From: Lysinibacillus sphaericus OT4b.31
Lineage (GTDB): Bacteria > Bacillota > Bacilli > Bacillales_A > Planococcaceae
Assembly: GCF_000392615.1 (NCBI RefSeq)
Contig: NZ_KB933398.1
Location: forward strand, 938,391-1,002,390
Direction of reading: 5' to 3'
DNA: 64,000 nt
Shown: one piece after another, positions 19,801 to 27,930 of the stretch
Layout of the letters: every line of letters starts with the position of its first letter
Position numbering within the stretch: position 1 is the first letter of the stretch
Made by a program: the position numbers and the translations under genes
Notes under the pieces: model-generated
The model's input: the letters and a program-made list of their open reading frames with translations, nothing else
The model's database searches: none
Told to the model about the DNA's origin: nothing

Positions 19801-22772
19801 TTCATCAAGCAGCTATAATACCGTCTTCAGAAGAAACATTAGTTAGTCTGATAGAAAAACAGTGTCTTGAAAATGGCACGAATACAGCCATTATCGATTC
19901 AACTGTTACAGTTTCCTATAAAGAATTGGACGTACTATCAAAAAATATAGCTTATGCAGTAAGTCGAGCACAACCACAAATTGTCCTTGTATTGATGGAG
20001 AAAGGTTGGAAGCAGATTGTTGCGGCACTAGGCATTATGCGAGCAGGTGCAGCTTACTTGCCAGTAGATGTGGATACACCAATTGAACGATTACGTCAAA
20101 TCATGCAGCAAGCACGTATCAACAGTATGATCACAACGCAGTCTTTGTCTAGTCGATATGGTGATTTAGGTATTAACGTTTATATGGTTGAAGAGCTTAT
20201 AGTTACGGGAGAAGAACAAACATTACCACTTAGAAAAGTAAAGCCAGATCATTTAGCATATATTATTTTCACTTCAGGCTCTACAGGCAAACCTAAAGGG
20301 GTTGAAATCACTCATCGTAGTGTCGTGAATACGATTCAAGATATCAATCGACGTTTTCATGTCACTGCCTCAGACCGAAGTATTGCCTTATCGAATTTCA
20401 CTTTTGACTTAGCTGTTTATGATGTATTTGGATTACTGTCCGCTGGCGGGGCGGTAGTCATACCAGAAGTTGAAAAGCTAAAAGATCCAGAACATTGGAT
20501 AGAGTTATTGCATAAACATCGCATTACGATATGGAATACGGTGCCAACCTTTATGGAAATGTTAGTGAATTACCATAAAACGGCTAATACGATGACCAAT
20601 CAAGGCCATTATTTAAAATGGGTACTATTAAGCGGTGATTGGATTCCATTAACTTTACCAGAAAACATAACAAAAACTTTTAGAGGAGTCAGTGTTATTA
20701 GTTTAGGTGGAGCAACGGAATGCTCCATTTGGTCTAACTATTTTATGGTAGATGTAGTGCAAGACAATTGGAAGAGCATCCCTTATGGTAAATCGCTGTC
20801 ACATCAGCAATTGTATGTGTTGAATAAAAGCTATGAAGAGAGCCCTATCTGGGTAAAAGGGGACTTATATATTGGGGGTATAGGCTTATCAACAGGGTAT
20901 TGTCATGACGTTGAAAGAACGAAAGCACATTATATAAACCATCCTGTGACAGGGAAACGTATATACAAAACAGGGGACCTGGCTAGATATCTTCCAGATG
21001 GCACTATTGAATTTTTAGGTCGTGAAGATCAACAAATTAAAATAAACGGTCATAGAGTAGAGTTAGGAGATATAGAAGCTAACTTATGTCAATTCCCTAT
21101 TGTGCAACAAGCTGTTGTAACGATGCAAGACAATAAGCTCATTGGCCATCTTAAGCTACATGAACATATCCATAGTGATCTGATTCAAACCATTACAACA
21201 AATACGAAGTTCACCCAAAGCATCGAAACAATTAACAATGAGCTAGAGGATACTGTGCCAACATTTAATACAAAGGAGCTCATAGATTATTCAGAGTCTA
21301 TTGACTGGCTGAGTGTCGGGATTATGTTTTCAGACTTGTATGCTTTACAAATTTTTAAAGCCCAAGGACAAGTATTCATGAAAGAGGATGTCATGAAATC
21401 CGTTGTGAATGTCTACGAATCTTTGATGGAGCATTGGCTAGGCTACCTTGTAAAGTATGGCTTTGTAGACAAAAAGGGTGCTAGTTATATTGTTAATTTT
21501 AGCGAAGATGGCGCTTGGAACTATATGAGTCTTAAGTTAAACGAATTCAATCTCGGTGAAACAGAGACAACCTTCTATCAGCTGAAGGAGCAGCTGATTG
21601 CTTCTCAATGTGCCCGACTAGCAATCTTAAAAGGGGAGCAATTAGCGAAAGCCTATTTACTAGATTCACAGGGATTTTTAACGCCTGAACAATTAGGTCA
21701 GTATAATTTATGGAGTCAATATACAGAAGAATTAGTCGTGAATATATTAAAAACATTATCGTCCGAGCAAAATCGAGCTTTAAATGTGATGGAACTTGGT
21801 ACAAGAACCGGACATGGTACTGACAGTTTTGCTAAGGTATTCGAGAGCTTTGGACAGTACACTTATTGTGATGAATCAACAGACTTTATAAATAGAAAAA
21901 AGGCAACCACAACTCAAGAACATATAAAGTTCAAACATTTTGATGTCAATATGCCACCAGATAATCAAGATTTCGTGCTTCATGATTTCGATATCCTCCT
22001 TGCTGAGAATACGCTGCATAGAAGTCATCATTTAAAGGACACTATGTCGTATTTAAAACGTTTATTAAAGCCTGGTGGTCTGATCATATTAACGGAGAAT
22101 GTAAAAAATAATGCACTATTATTAATCACTGTGGCATTTTTTGAAGACGGTTATCAGCAACTTAAAGATTTTAGACGTTTAGAGAAATTGCCATTACTAA
22201 ATCGGGAAGCGTGGCAAAATTTATGGAACGAAGTAGGCTATACATGTCTATTGGAATGGCCCCGAAGTAACATGAAGTGGTTGGGCGAACACATCATGAT
22301 ATTGGAAGGACCAACACAGATTAAATCTTTAGCACTTAATCATTTTTCACAAGAAGTGAAGAATACCATTCCTAAGTATATGTGTCCAGATCATTATTTC
22401 GTTCATGAAACCTTCCCAATAACGGCTAACGGTAAGGTTGACCGGAAGCAACTAACACAATATAAAATGCTTTATCAACCAGATGTTGCGGAGCAAGGCA
22501 GACGAGCAGTTACATTAGAGGAACAGGTTGTTGTTAAGGTTTGGGAAGAAATACTAGATACGAAATATAGCAGTGTGAAAGATAATTTCTTTGAACAAGG
22601 TGGCGATTCACTAAAAGCCATTCGTTTGATTAATCAACTTGATGAACAGGGCTATGTTTTATCATTGGAAAAATTATTTTTACATCCTACGATTGAGCAG
22701 CTGTCTGAGAATATTTTAGAAAAGAATAACGACCGAGATGGAGAAGAGGCACAAGTCATAGGGTCTCTTTAG
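13875..22772 (+). CDS. NRPS, ArCP-Cy-A(MT)-PCP-Cy-A(MT)-PCP (HMWP2/PchE-like)
   Basis: 2965 residues. Order: aryl carrier (Ser40 in GLSSI); Cy1 (97-530, D231-D236-S239); A1 (549-965 plus 1405, A3 at 690) with a methyltransferase-like insert around 1170-1340; PCP1 (Ser1465); Cy2 (1528-1960, D1663-D1668-S1671); A2 (1991-2853, A3 at 2129) with a second insert around 2590-2800; PCP2 (Ser2912). No thioesterase. Both A domains have D-L-Y-N at the first code positions; A2 reads DLYNLSLIWK exactly, A1 differs at two sites (Y and M). It should build aryl-Cys-Cys with two heterocycles and pass it to the 5790 enzyme. Insert 1 has a broken SAM motif (LELGARSS); insert 2 reads MELGTRTGHG. Confidence 0.94.
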   Translation: MHQEDSYLQWQAFEEAVCNMLNHGEIMAEDENLLNMGLSSIQMMKLINISKRLGSRLTFEEIVKNPCLKDWKRLFIEKSIAAETIHRKVEIDNVDMYQPFSLTEVQHAYWVGRYDGQYLGNVGCHGYLEINVQQIDTAKLDASWRKLQEHHPMLRSIFTVDGQQCILKKSQVRPLIIHDYQMADEHQIKHHLQEMRNQTSHRLLKIEEGQVAELQITLLPENKGRLFFDIDLLVADVQSYQIILRDLVALYNRNMQPNAPLEWNFATYLSEKNEENKEEIQKAKAYWTKRLETLPTKPLLPVSNKSEINSKFHRRSFFLTADLWKKLQRISAKSGVTPAMALLTIYSLILNKWSENNHFLINIPLFNRQLSDKYNIEEVVADFTTLLLLEVDLKEQRSFLQDVQTIQAQFHTDMQYTAYSGVDVQRDFVRQHVSEQQIAPVVFSCNIGSPLLNEEFVEVFGDIHYMISQTPQVWLDFQVFEQGGGLLLIWDSIDDVFRPHVLDEMFTSFKQTVERVANAEDWSTPLLIPILEQLNVRKNVLTEMEIEPTCLHAPFFEQAQRFPDVIALISPSTNRSLTYGALKEKALIIANYLKNNGIKKGDTVGIVMERGINQIATILGILAAGAVYVPIGLKQPLSRRNKIYQAADIRVVVTDQPQLDDNGSISVLSFADAEKGCQSAEIIYDASSTAYIIFTSGSTGVPKGVEMTHEAAWNTIHAVNQLQQIDSSDSVLAVSATEFDLSVYDMFGLLAVGGKVILLSEDEVRSADKWGAYIEKFNITLWNSVPILFEMLCTELENKEKIISSIRLVYLSGDWIKPDLVKHMHVKMPNVTLIAMGGATEGGIWSNYYRVTTDESCELSSIPYGYPLPNQQYRVVNERGEDCPNQVAGELWIAGKSIATGYKGNEQQTNKHFINIDGERWYRTGDYGKYLDNGILAFLGRQDEQIKVNGHRIELGEIERSLKSNKSIKDAVVLAARQNNGNSLHAFITAEGYGDIFDIHSTSSDVPKLVRKALESVSERFSANDIHQTEAMQSFSKEMDQLTCYGITFILQQTGFPMKKGDTYYLKQIVAQQNIDTKYEELINQWFRFLHKFHLVSTTDNLLYENICDLSDCMMPSVINYPNIKKFSTSFIESGQAIVQGQLAPTALLFSEDTLTPMEVICEEPGAMESTQEIATLINMISLAKTNWKRPLRILELGARSSAFTEAIINQLAEVDYHYTITDASIYFKNKFEKIISDNIKFTILDVDVDPILQGYQRQKYDIIIANNALHSMKNLPQAMRFIEQLLDVDGLIISAENTLNNSLQLITTGFEERGFTQFEDVRKDVCQPLLCDEQWIKVFSEAGYSNVKVINHPQLYAHHIFIAQSSPVKIQLNQRKLEDYLSEHIPDYMIPKNVTMVQKMPVTNNGKMNRKLLKISVDLGVNEQAEPTRPMNDVEKGIANIWKVVLDKHQISLEDNFYQLGGDSLIATQLNSQLQKKLNLPTSLESIFKYPKFSDFVNYISKLKIVEKEESKLTHLPSIQSNTSHLYEPFPLTDIQQSYWLGRSGVYDLSDVSAHCYFELECDELDMEAVNAAWNQLIRRHDVMRVVVLDNGLSQQILKEVPDYQIRINDYRYQDKVAFEKGVLSTRNNMSHRQFNVSKWPLFEIEGSLSQDQKTRLHVSFDNTVFDGNSIFLLFDEWYRLYNTPMLKLPKINISFRDYAIALADLKKSLQYEKDMNYWATRILKLPSAPELPLEKQPNEIVEQKFTRYQAVLTKDKWKVIKQMAHQLNLTPSSVIMTAYAEVLGRYSRHQHFTLNLTHFNRLPLHEDVDKLVGDFTSLVLIEMDHRHDSNFIMRCRDTQKQLLQDLEHTLVSGVEVERMMRKERNHVNDTIMPIVFTSGIGVNKDHLEDIRYLGKIAYGASQTPQVWLDHQVFEQDGELILSWDGIEELFPKGMLNEMFDVYIQLLDKLSQGISAWQQLSSLIVLPDAKQRAAIHQAAIIPSSEETLVSLIEKQCLENGTNTAIIDSTVTVSYKELDVLSKNIAYAVSRAQPQIVLVLMEKGWKQIVAALGIMRAGAAYLPVDVDTPIERLRQIMQQARINSMITTQSLSSRYGDLGINVYMVEELIVTGEEQTLPLRKVKPDHLAYIIFTSGSTGKPKGVEITHRSVVNTIQDINRRFHVTASDRSIALSNFTFDLAVYDVFGLLSAGGAVVIPEVEKLKDPEHWIELLHKHRITIWNTVPTFMEMLVNYHKTANTMTNQGHYLKWVLLSGDWIPLTLPENITKTFRGVSVISLGGATECSIWSNYFMVDVVQDNWKSIPYGKSLSHQQLYVLNKSYEESPIWVKGDLYIGGIGLSTGYCHDVERTKAHYINHPVTGKRIYKTGDLARYLPDGTIEFLGREDQQIKINGHRVELGDIEANLCQFPIVQQAVVTMQDNKLIGHLKLHEHIHSDLIQTITTNTKFTQSIETINNELEDTVPTFNTKELIDYSESIDWLSVGIMFSDLYALQIFKAQGQVFMKEDVMKSVVNVYESLMEHWLGYLVKYGFVDKKGASYIVNFSEDGAWNYMSLKLNEFNLGETETTFYQLKEQLIASQCARLAILKGEQLAKAYLLDSQGFLTPEQLGQYNLWSQYTEELVVNILKTLSSEQNRALNVMELGTRTGHGTDSFAKVFESFGQYTYCDESTDFINRKKATTTQEHIKFKHFDVNMPPDNQDFVLHDFDILLAENTLHRSHHLKDTMSYLKRLLKPGGLIILTENVKNNALLLITVAFFEDGYQQLKDFRRLEKLPLLNREAWQNLWNEVGYTCLLEWPRSNMKWLGEHIMILEGPTQIKSLALNHFSQEVKNTIPKYMCPDHYFVHETFPITANGKVDRKQLTQYKMLYQPDVAEQGRRAVTLEEQVVVKVWEEILDTKYSSVKDNFFEQGGDSLKAIRLINQLDEQGYVLSLEKLFLHPTIEQLSENILEKNNDRDGEEAQVIGSL

Positions 22773-22979
22773 TAAAGACAAGGGTACTTTGCCAAACAGT
22801 TTTAAAGAAGTAGTTATGAAGGGAGTAGCGGGCATGATCGTTCTACTTGGCACACCCAACCAAGGACAGAATGAGTTTCTGCTAAATGTCATGTTCGCTA
22901 AAAGCTCCATTTTAAGCTGAAGACTAACGAATTCGATATTTACTAATTTTGTAGAACCAAGTGAAAGGATGATAAGGGA

Positions 22980-25184
22980 TTGACCCGAAAATTACGTGTG
23001 CTTGTGTGTGGTACAAGGTTTGGCCAATTTTATTTAGAAGCCATACAGAAATCTAATTTATTTGAATTATCTGGTATTTTAGCGCAAGGAAGTCAAAGGT
23101 CGCGTAGTTGTGCTAGCGTTTATAAAACGGACTTATATACGGATATAGAGGATGTACCTAAAGATATTGATATTGCTTGCATTGTTGTACCTACTAGTAT
23201 TATGGGGGGCTCTGGTACAGAGCTCGCTATACAGTTCATGAAAAAGGGAATTCATGTCTTATTAGAACAGCCAGTCCATTATCAAAATTTACTAGAATGT
23301 TACCGTGTGGCCAAACAATATAATGTTAAGTTTATCGTGGGAGATCTATATGTAAATTTGCCTTATGTAACAAAATTTATTGGAATTGCTCAAAAAATTA
23401 TGGAGAAAGAAGATCTTGTATACCTTAATGTTGATATGGCAACCCAAGTTTCATTTCCATTAGCCCATATATTAGCAAAGCTCTTTGGAAATTTACAACC
23501 TTGGGGAGTGAAAGATTTTATTTCAGACAATATGCCGTTTCAAATCCTCTCCATAATGATAAAAGGTGTTCCGACAACGATTAGAGCACAAAATCAAGTA
23601 GATGTAGTGGTCTCTGATAGTTACATGCATTTAATGCATCAGATAACATTAGGGTTCGATAGTGGTAAATTAACTCTTTTTGATACCAATGGGCCGGTCG
23701 TTTGGACACCCAGGATGCAAATACCTGATATTGCTCTTATTCCTAGAGAGTTGAAGCAACAATCTTCATATTCACTAACTACGCCAGTTTTTGAGGGCTT
23801 TGAACCAAATTACAATTCGACGTATCAAGAGATTCTGACAACGACTTGGCCATCAGCTATTTTAAAAGATGTCGAGAGATTATATAACTTGATAACGAAG
23901 GACATGAATTCGATAGAGATGAGGAAAGAGGGTCAACAGATTATTCAAACAGCACAGCTGTGGAGTGATATAACGAGTGCATTGGGTTATCCCAATGATT
24001 ATAGGAAAACGGAAAAACCATTCTTAAATATCGAGGAGATAAAAACACAGTTTCGTAAAGAAGCGACTATGGACTATCGATATGAACAATTAACAGTGGA
24101 TAGTGTTCAACAAGCTGTAGCGAAATTTAACGAGGTTTGTTTAAAAACCATTTTACTAGAACTCCAAAAGAACAATACGTTAAATACGAAAGGTAAAGTA
24201 TATCGATTTGACGATATTAACAGTTCAATCAAAATAGCCGAGAACTTTCAATTTGTCCTCAAAAGATGGTTAACATCACTTGCAAAGCATGATTATCTTA
24301 TTTGTGTACATACAGGTTATGTATTGAACTATCCAGTCCTGACTTCTGATGAAGTGCAACGTGATTGGCTAGGACTCAAATCACGCTGGTCAGAGCAATT
24401 AATGCCGGAGAAAGTCATGGACTATTTTTATCGTCACGCGCTACTACTAGGTGATTTATTGACGGGGAAACAGTCTGCTGTACAACTACTATTCCAAGAT
24501 GGTGAGATGGATATAGCAACAGCCTTATACAAGGAAACAATGATCGCTTATTATCTCAATAACGAAGTATCCAATATTGTCAAAGCACGAATTGCTCTGA
24601 AAAACGAGGTGCAATTATTAGAAATTGGTGCTGGAACAGGTGCCACCTCTACAGTGGTCATAGATGCCATTATTAACAATCAACTACAAAAAAATATAAA
24701 ACGTTATATGTTTAGTGATGTTTCTAGTTATTTTCTCAATGAAGCCAAAAAAACGTTCCAAGACATTAACTGGATGGACTATATGAAATTAGATATAGAA
24801 AACGAGACAGATATGTCATTAATTGAGAATGATTCTCAAAACATTATTCTAGCAGCGGGTGTTTTAAATAATGTCAAAAATACAAAAGAGGTTTTATTAA
24901 GACTGAAATTGTTATTAAAAAATGATGGCATGGTCTTACTAACAGAAGCAGATGGTGAATCGTTACAAATATTAATTTCACAAGTATTTATGATGGAGCC
25001 TGCTGATGATAAAAGAAAAGGGACATCCTCTACTTTTTTAACGACTTCACAGTGGTTGGAAATATTTAATGAAGTGGGATTCAAATGTATGTCTATTCAA
25101 CCGGATAAAGGACATAAATTATATCCGCTAGGGCAGCGATTATTTGTGCTAGAAAAAATAGAAGGAGGAAGCTGTAATGGATAG
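22980..25184 (+). CDS. Thiazolinyl imide reductase fused to a methyltransferase
   Basis: 734 residues in two parts. Residues 1-350 match the Gfo/Idh/MocA-like thiazolinyl imide reductases Irp3/YbtU/PchG (LRVLVCGTRFGQFYLEAI; HVLLEQPVH; VGDLYVN), which reduce a carrier-bound thiazoline to thiazolidine with NADPH. Residues about 355-734 form a SAM methyltransferase of the kind normally buried inside NRPS A domains, with an intact LLEIGAGTGATS. The start is TTG 22980 after AAAGGA; the 207 bp before it hold no clear gene. The end overlaps the thioesterase gene by 8 bp. I know of no standard fusion of this form in the pyochelin and yersiniabactin loci, where the reductase is a separate protein. Confidence 0.88.
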   Translation: MTRKLRVLVCGTRFGQFYLEAIQKSNLFELSGILAQGSQRSRSCASVYKTDLYTDIEDVPKDIDIACIVVPTSIMGGSGTELAIQFMKKGIHVLLEQPVHYQNLLECYRVAKQYNVKFIVGDLYVNLPYVTKFIGIAQKIMEKEDLVYLNVDMATQVSFPLAHILAKLFGNLQPWGVKDFISDNMPFQILSIMIKGVPTTIRAQNQVDVVVSDSYMHLMHQITLGFDSGKLTLFDTNGPVVWTPRMQIPDIALIPRELKQQSSYSLTTPVFEGFEPNYNSTYQEILTTTWPSAILKDVERLYNLITKDMNSIEMRKEGQQIIQTAQLWSDITSALGYPNDYRKTEKPFLNIEEIKTQFRKEATMDYRYEQLTVDSVQQAVAKFNEVCLKTILLELQKNNTLNTKGKVYRFDDINSSIKIAENFQFVLKRWLTSLAKHDYLICVHTGYVLNYPVLTSDEVQRDWLGLKSRWSEQLMPEKVMDYFYRHALLLGDLLTGKQSAVQLLFQDGEMDIATALYKETMIAYYLNNEVSNIVKARIALKNEVQLLEIGAGTGATSTVVIDAIINNQLQKNIKRYMFSDVSSYFLNEAKKTFQDINWMDYMKLDIENETDMSLIENDSQNIILAAGVLNNVKNTKEVLLRLKLLLKNDGMVLLTEADGESLQILISQVFMMEPADDKRKGTSSTFLTTSQWLEIFNEVGFKCMSIQPDKGHKLYPLGQRLFVLEKIEGGSCNG

Positions 25185-25929
25185 GAAAGTATGGTTTCCA
25201 TTCTCACGTGATAATCTGCGTGAAGTTAATTTATTTTGCTTTCATCATGCTGGTGGATCAGCCTCCAATTTTAAAGGTTGGGTGTCAGAATGTAAGCAAG
25301 TAAATGTTTATGGTGTAGAACTACCAGGGAAAGGAACACGAAGAATTGAAGAACCCATTTTAAACATTACTGAATTAGGTGTGAAAATGGCAAAAGCCAT
25401 TGAAAGTATTTCAAAAAATAGAAAAGTAGTCTTACTCGGACATAGCATGGGTGCCGCAATGGCATTTGAAGTCGCTCACTATCTTGAAAATTTTACAGAC
25501 ATAGAACTTCAACTTTTAGTCGTGGTAAGTCGCCAAGCACCTCATTGTGAAGGCAAGGATCGATATCATTCAACGATGGCAGATCATTATTTAATACAGG
25601 AGTTACATCGACAAGGTGGTACGCCACAACAATTATTAGAAAATCAAGAATTTATTAATTTTGTTATCCCCTCTATAAAAAATGATTATATCTTGCATGA
25701 GTCTTTTTCCTATAATGGACAGAAATTGAACACGCCGATTATTGCTCATTACGGAGAGGATGATATGGATTTAACTGAGACAGATATACTACAGTGGCAA
25801 GAGATGACGCATAATGAATTTTCTATTCAAAAATTTCAGGGTGGTCACTTTTTCTTTTATGAATTAGGTAACAAGTATTTAAAAATAATTGAAGACAGCA
25901 TCATTCATCATAACGTCAACGCATTATGA
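25177..25929 (+). CDS. Type II thioesterase (YbtT/GrsT family)
   Basis: A 250-residue alpha/beta hydrolase with the N-terminal FCFHHAGGSASNF pattern, the nucleophile motif GHSMGA (Ser near residue 90) and a C-terminal GGHFFFYE with the catalytic His. This is the standard editing thioesterase that clears misprimed or stalled carrier domains of an NRPS. It starts at ATG 25177, 8 bp inside the previous gene, after GAAGGAGGAAGC, and its stop overlaps the next start (ATGAC). It differs from the cis thioesterase at 5790-10142 in keeping Ser as nucleophile. Confidence 0.92.
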   Translation: MDRKVWFPFSRDNLREVNLFCFHHAGGSASNFKGWVSECKQVNVYGVELPGKGTRRIEEPILNITELGVKMAKAIESISKNRKVVLLGHSMGAAMAFEVAHYLENFTDIELQLLVVVSRQAPHCEGKDRYHSTMADHYLIQELHRQGGTPQQLLENQEFINFVIPSIKNDYILHESFSYNGQKLNTPIIAHYGEDDMDLTETDILQWQEMTHNEFSIQKFQGGHFFFYELGNKYLKIIEDSIIHHNVNAL

Positions 25930-26543
25930 CAAACTTACTTCAATCCATAAATGTCTATTTATATAGAACAAGTGATAGCAGTAATCATGATTCTGATTTT
26001 TTTAAGCGCTATATTCTCTTTAAGGAAACGGGATGCAAGGAAATTCAATTTGAATTTGGCCCCTATGGAAAGCCGTATGTAAAATTACCAGGCTATGCTG
26101 ACCTTCATTTTAATATATCACACACGGGTCATTATCTTGTAGGTGCTGTTTCAGTAGGGAGTTTTATTGGTATAGATATTGAATGTTTAAGGCCAATTGA
26201 GTTTGACTGTATTGACTATTTTATGAGTGAACAAGAAATAGCACAATTCAATAAATTCACATTAGAAGAAGAAAAGCTAGATTATTTTTATACCATTTGG
26301 ACATTAAAAGAAGCTTATGCCAAAATGCTGGGTGTGGGCTTAAATATGAACCTGGCAGAAGTAAGTTTTTCTCTCAAAAATCAGCAAATTAAAACAGCGG
26401 TAGGGGATGTATGTTGTCATTCAATGATCGTTGATAATCTATACCGTCTGTCTCTCGTTAGTAATATACAGATGAAAATAAATGTAGTGAATATCAGACA
26501 GAACCTATTAATAGAAGAAGCAGATAATAACTATTTCAAATAA
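25926..26543 (+). CDS. 4'-Phosphopantetheinyl transferase (Sfp type)
   Basis: 205 residues with the Sfp-family signatures FNISHTGHYLVGAVS, IGIDIE (metal-binding Asp and Glu) and WTLKEAYAKMLGVGL. It moves the phosphopantetheine arm from CoA to the carrier serines of the two NRPSs (Ser40, Ser1465, Ser2912 and Ser1064). It overlaps the thioesterase gene by 4 bp and belongs to the same operon. Its length is slightly below that of Sfp (about 224 residues), but all core motifs are present. Confidence 0.92.
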   Translation: MTNLLQSINVYLYRTSDSSNHDSDFFKRYILFKETGCKEIQFEFGPYGKPYVKLPGYADLHFNISHTGHYLVGAVSVGSFIGIDIECLRPIEFDCIDYFMSEQEIAQFNKFTLEEEKLDYFYTIWTLKEAYAKMLGVGLNMNLAEVSFSLKNQQIKTAVGDVCCHSMIVDNLYRLSLVSNIQMKINVVNIRQNLLIEEADNNYFK

Positions 26544-26557
26544 GTGAGTTGAAAACT

Positions 26558-27697
26558 ATGGAAAAAATAAAACTTTCTGAAATCCTTCAGAATTTTCAAA
26601 ACCAGGATACCTTATTTAAGACACCTGAAAAACTGTTGTTGTGTAAAGAGGGACAAAAAAGATTGACTATAGAATATAAAGATCCTTCAAAGTTCAAAGA
26701 AGAAATAAGAGGCTTACAAAAGCAATATAACAATCAAATGATTATTGGGGCGATTCCATTTGATGGACGTTCTAAAGCAACAATTATTGTTCCAAAAAAA
26801 CTTGCGTATTATCATAAGTCTGATTTCATAGATGACTTACAAATAGCTTCTCAGCCCTTGACTGTAGAACATAGTAAAGTTATGCCTGATAGACAGCAAT
26901 TTAACGCCATGGTGTCAAATGCAATTCATTGTATTAATGATAAGCAATTTAAAAAAGTAGTTCTGGCAAGAACATTAAACTTCCATTTAGAAACTGAGCC
27001 GCAAATCTCTTCATGGTTAAAAAACTTAATATATAAAAATAAACAAGGCTATATTTTTTCAATTGGTATGGATGACTTCCAAAACCTTATTGGGGCAAGT
27101 CCAGAGTTGCTCGTTAAAAAGGAAGGAAATAGTGTCACGATTAATCCATTAGCTGGTTCACGCAAACAAACGTTTAATAAGGTAAAAGATACCGATTTAG
27201 AAAAAGAATTGCTTAACTCAGAAAAGGATTTGCATGAACATAAAATCGTTGTGGATTATATGTGTGAGACATTACGCCCTTATTTAAGTGATATGGAATT
27301 CAATGACAAGCCAGCAATCCTTTATACAGATACAATGATTCATTTATCTACTGTTATCAAAGGCAAAGTTAAAAATGATACGATGGATGCATTGGATTTG
27401 GCTCAATTGTTACACCCCACACCTGCAATATGTGGAGCGCCACAAAAACAATCTTTAGACTTTATACAGAAAACAGAGCCATTTAACCGAGGTTTTTATA
27501 CAGGCATAGTTGGGTATATGGACAGTAAAGGTGACGGGGAATGGGTAATTACCATTCGTTGTGCTGAAATAAATAATAAGGATATTACATTATTTGCGGG
27601 AGCTGGCATTGTTAATAGCTCAGAGCAGGATAGTGAATACAATGAGATTTCGGCAAAATTCACAACCATGTTAGATGCAATGGGGATAACAGAGTAA
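26558..27697 (+). CDS. Isochorismate synthase (DhbC/EntC type)
   Basis: About 379 residues of the chorismate-binding family. KKVVLAR holds the general base Lys, PLAGSRKQ and SEKDLHEH hold the acid Glu and metal-site residues, and the end reads LFAGAGIV. The LLHPTPAICGAP stretch follows EntC/DhbC (TPAL) more than the salicylate synthases Irp9/MbtI, so it probably stops at isochorismate. No isochorismate lyase, isochorismatase or DHB dehydrogenase lies in this locus, so the next step must come from elsewhere. ATG 26558 is preferred over TTG 26549 because GTGAG lies 9 nt before it. It is the last gene of the operon, followed by a terminator. Confidence 0.88.
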   Translation: MEKIKLSEILQNFQNQDTLFKTPEKLLLCKEGQKRLTIEYKDPSKFKEEIRGLQKQYNNQMIIGAIPFDGRSKATIIVPKKLAYYHKSDFIDDLQIASQPLTVEHSKVMPDRQQFNAMVSNAIHCINDKQFKKVVLARTLNFHLETEPQISSWLKNLIYKNKQGYIFSIGMDDFQNLIGASPELLVKKEGNSVTINPLAGSRKQTFNKVKDTDLEKELLNSEKDLHEHKIVVDYMCETLRPYLSDMEFNDKPAILYTDTMIHLSTVIKGKVKNDTMDALDLAQLLHPTPAICGAPQKQSLDFIQKTEPFNRGFYTGIVGYMDSKGDGEWVITIRCAEINNKDITLFAGAGIVNSSEQDSEYNEISAKFTTMLDAMGITE

Positions 27698-27749
27698 TTA
27701 CAAGTGTTCAGTTTTAGTAATTTGACTTAAAGAGGGCAATCCAATTAAC

Positions 27750-27786
27750 AAGGTTTCGGGTATGGTCAGCATGCCCGAAACCTTTT
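27750..27786 (+). terminator. Rho-independent terminator of the siderophore operon
   Basis: Perfect 11-bp stem AAGGTTTCGGG / CCCGAAACCTT with a 13-nt loop, then TTTT. It lies 52 bp after the isochorismate synthase stop. A second short inverted repeat TGTCTACA / TGTAGACA follows at 27786-27823. Confidence 0.85.
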
Positions 27787-27849
27787 GTCTACAATCTGGC
27801 ATGTCTAACTGATGTAGACAAATTCAAAAAATAGAGTTTGTATGAACCC

Positions 27850-27900
27850 GTTGATTGCCGCTACGGCGGCCGCTTTTCGCGGGCATGGCTTGCAGGCGAT
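27850..27900. repeat. Fragment of a Bacillus-type intergenic repeat
   Basis: The sequence opening GTTGATTGCCGCTACGGCGG and continuing CGCTTTTCGCGGGC resembles one half of the GTTGATTTCCG...-type palindromic repeat seen between genes in Bacillus and Lysinibacillus. A longer related copy with both ends is at 61436-61525. The relation is judged by eye. Confidence 0.5.
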
Positions 27901-27930
27901 GCTTACTTTTACTGCTATGAATTTTAAGAA

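Noticed and set aside
13875-22772. Possible polyketide synthase module as in yersiniabactin
   Set aside because: No ketosynthase, acyltransferase or ketoreductase motifs occur in either megasynthase; all blocks are Cy, A, methyltransferase-like, carrier or thioesterase.
22816-22920. 34-codon reading between the large NRPS and the reductase fusion
   Set aside because: No good ribosome site and no recognisable motif; kept only as part of the unexplained gap.
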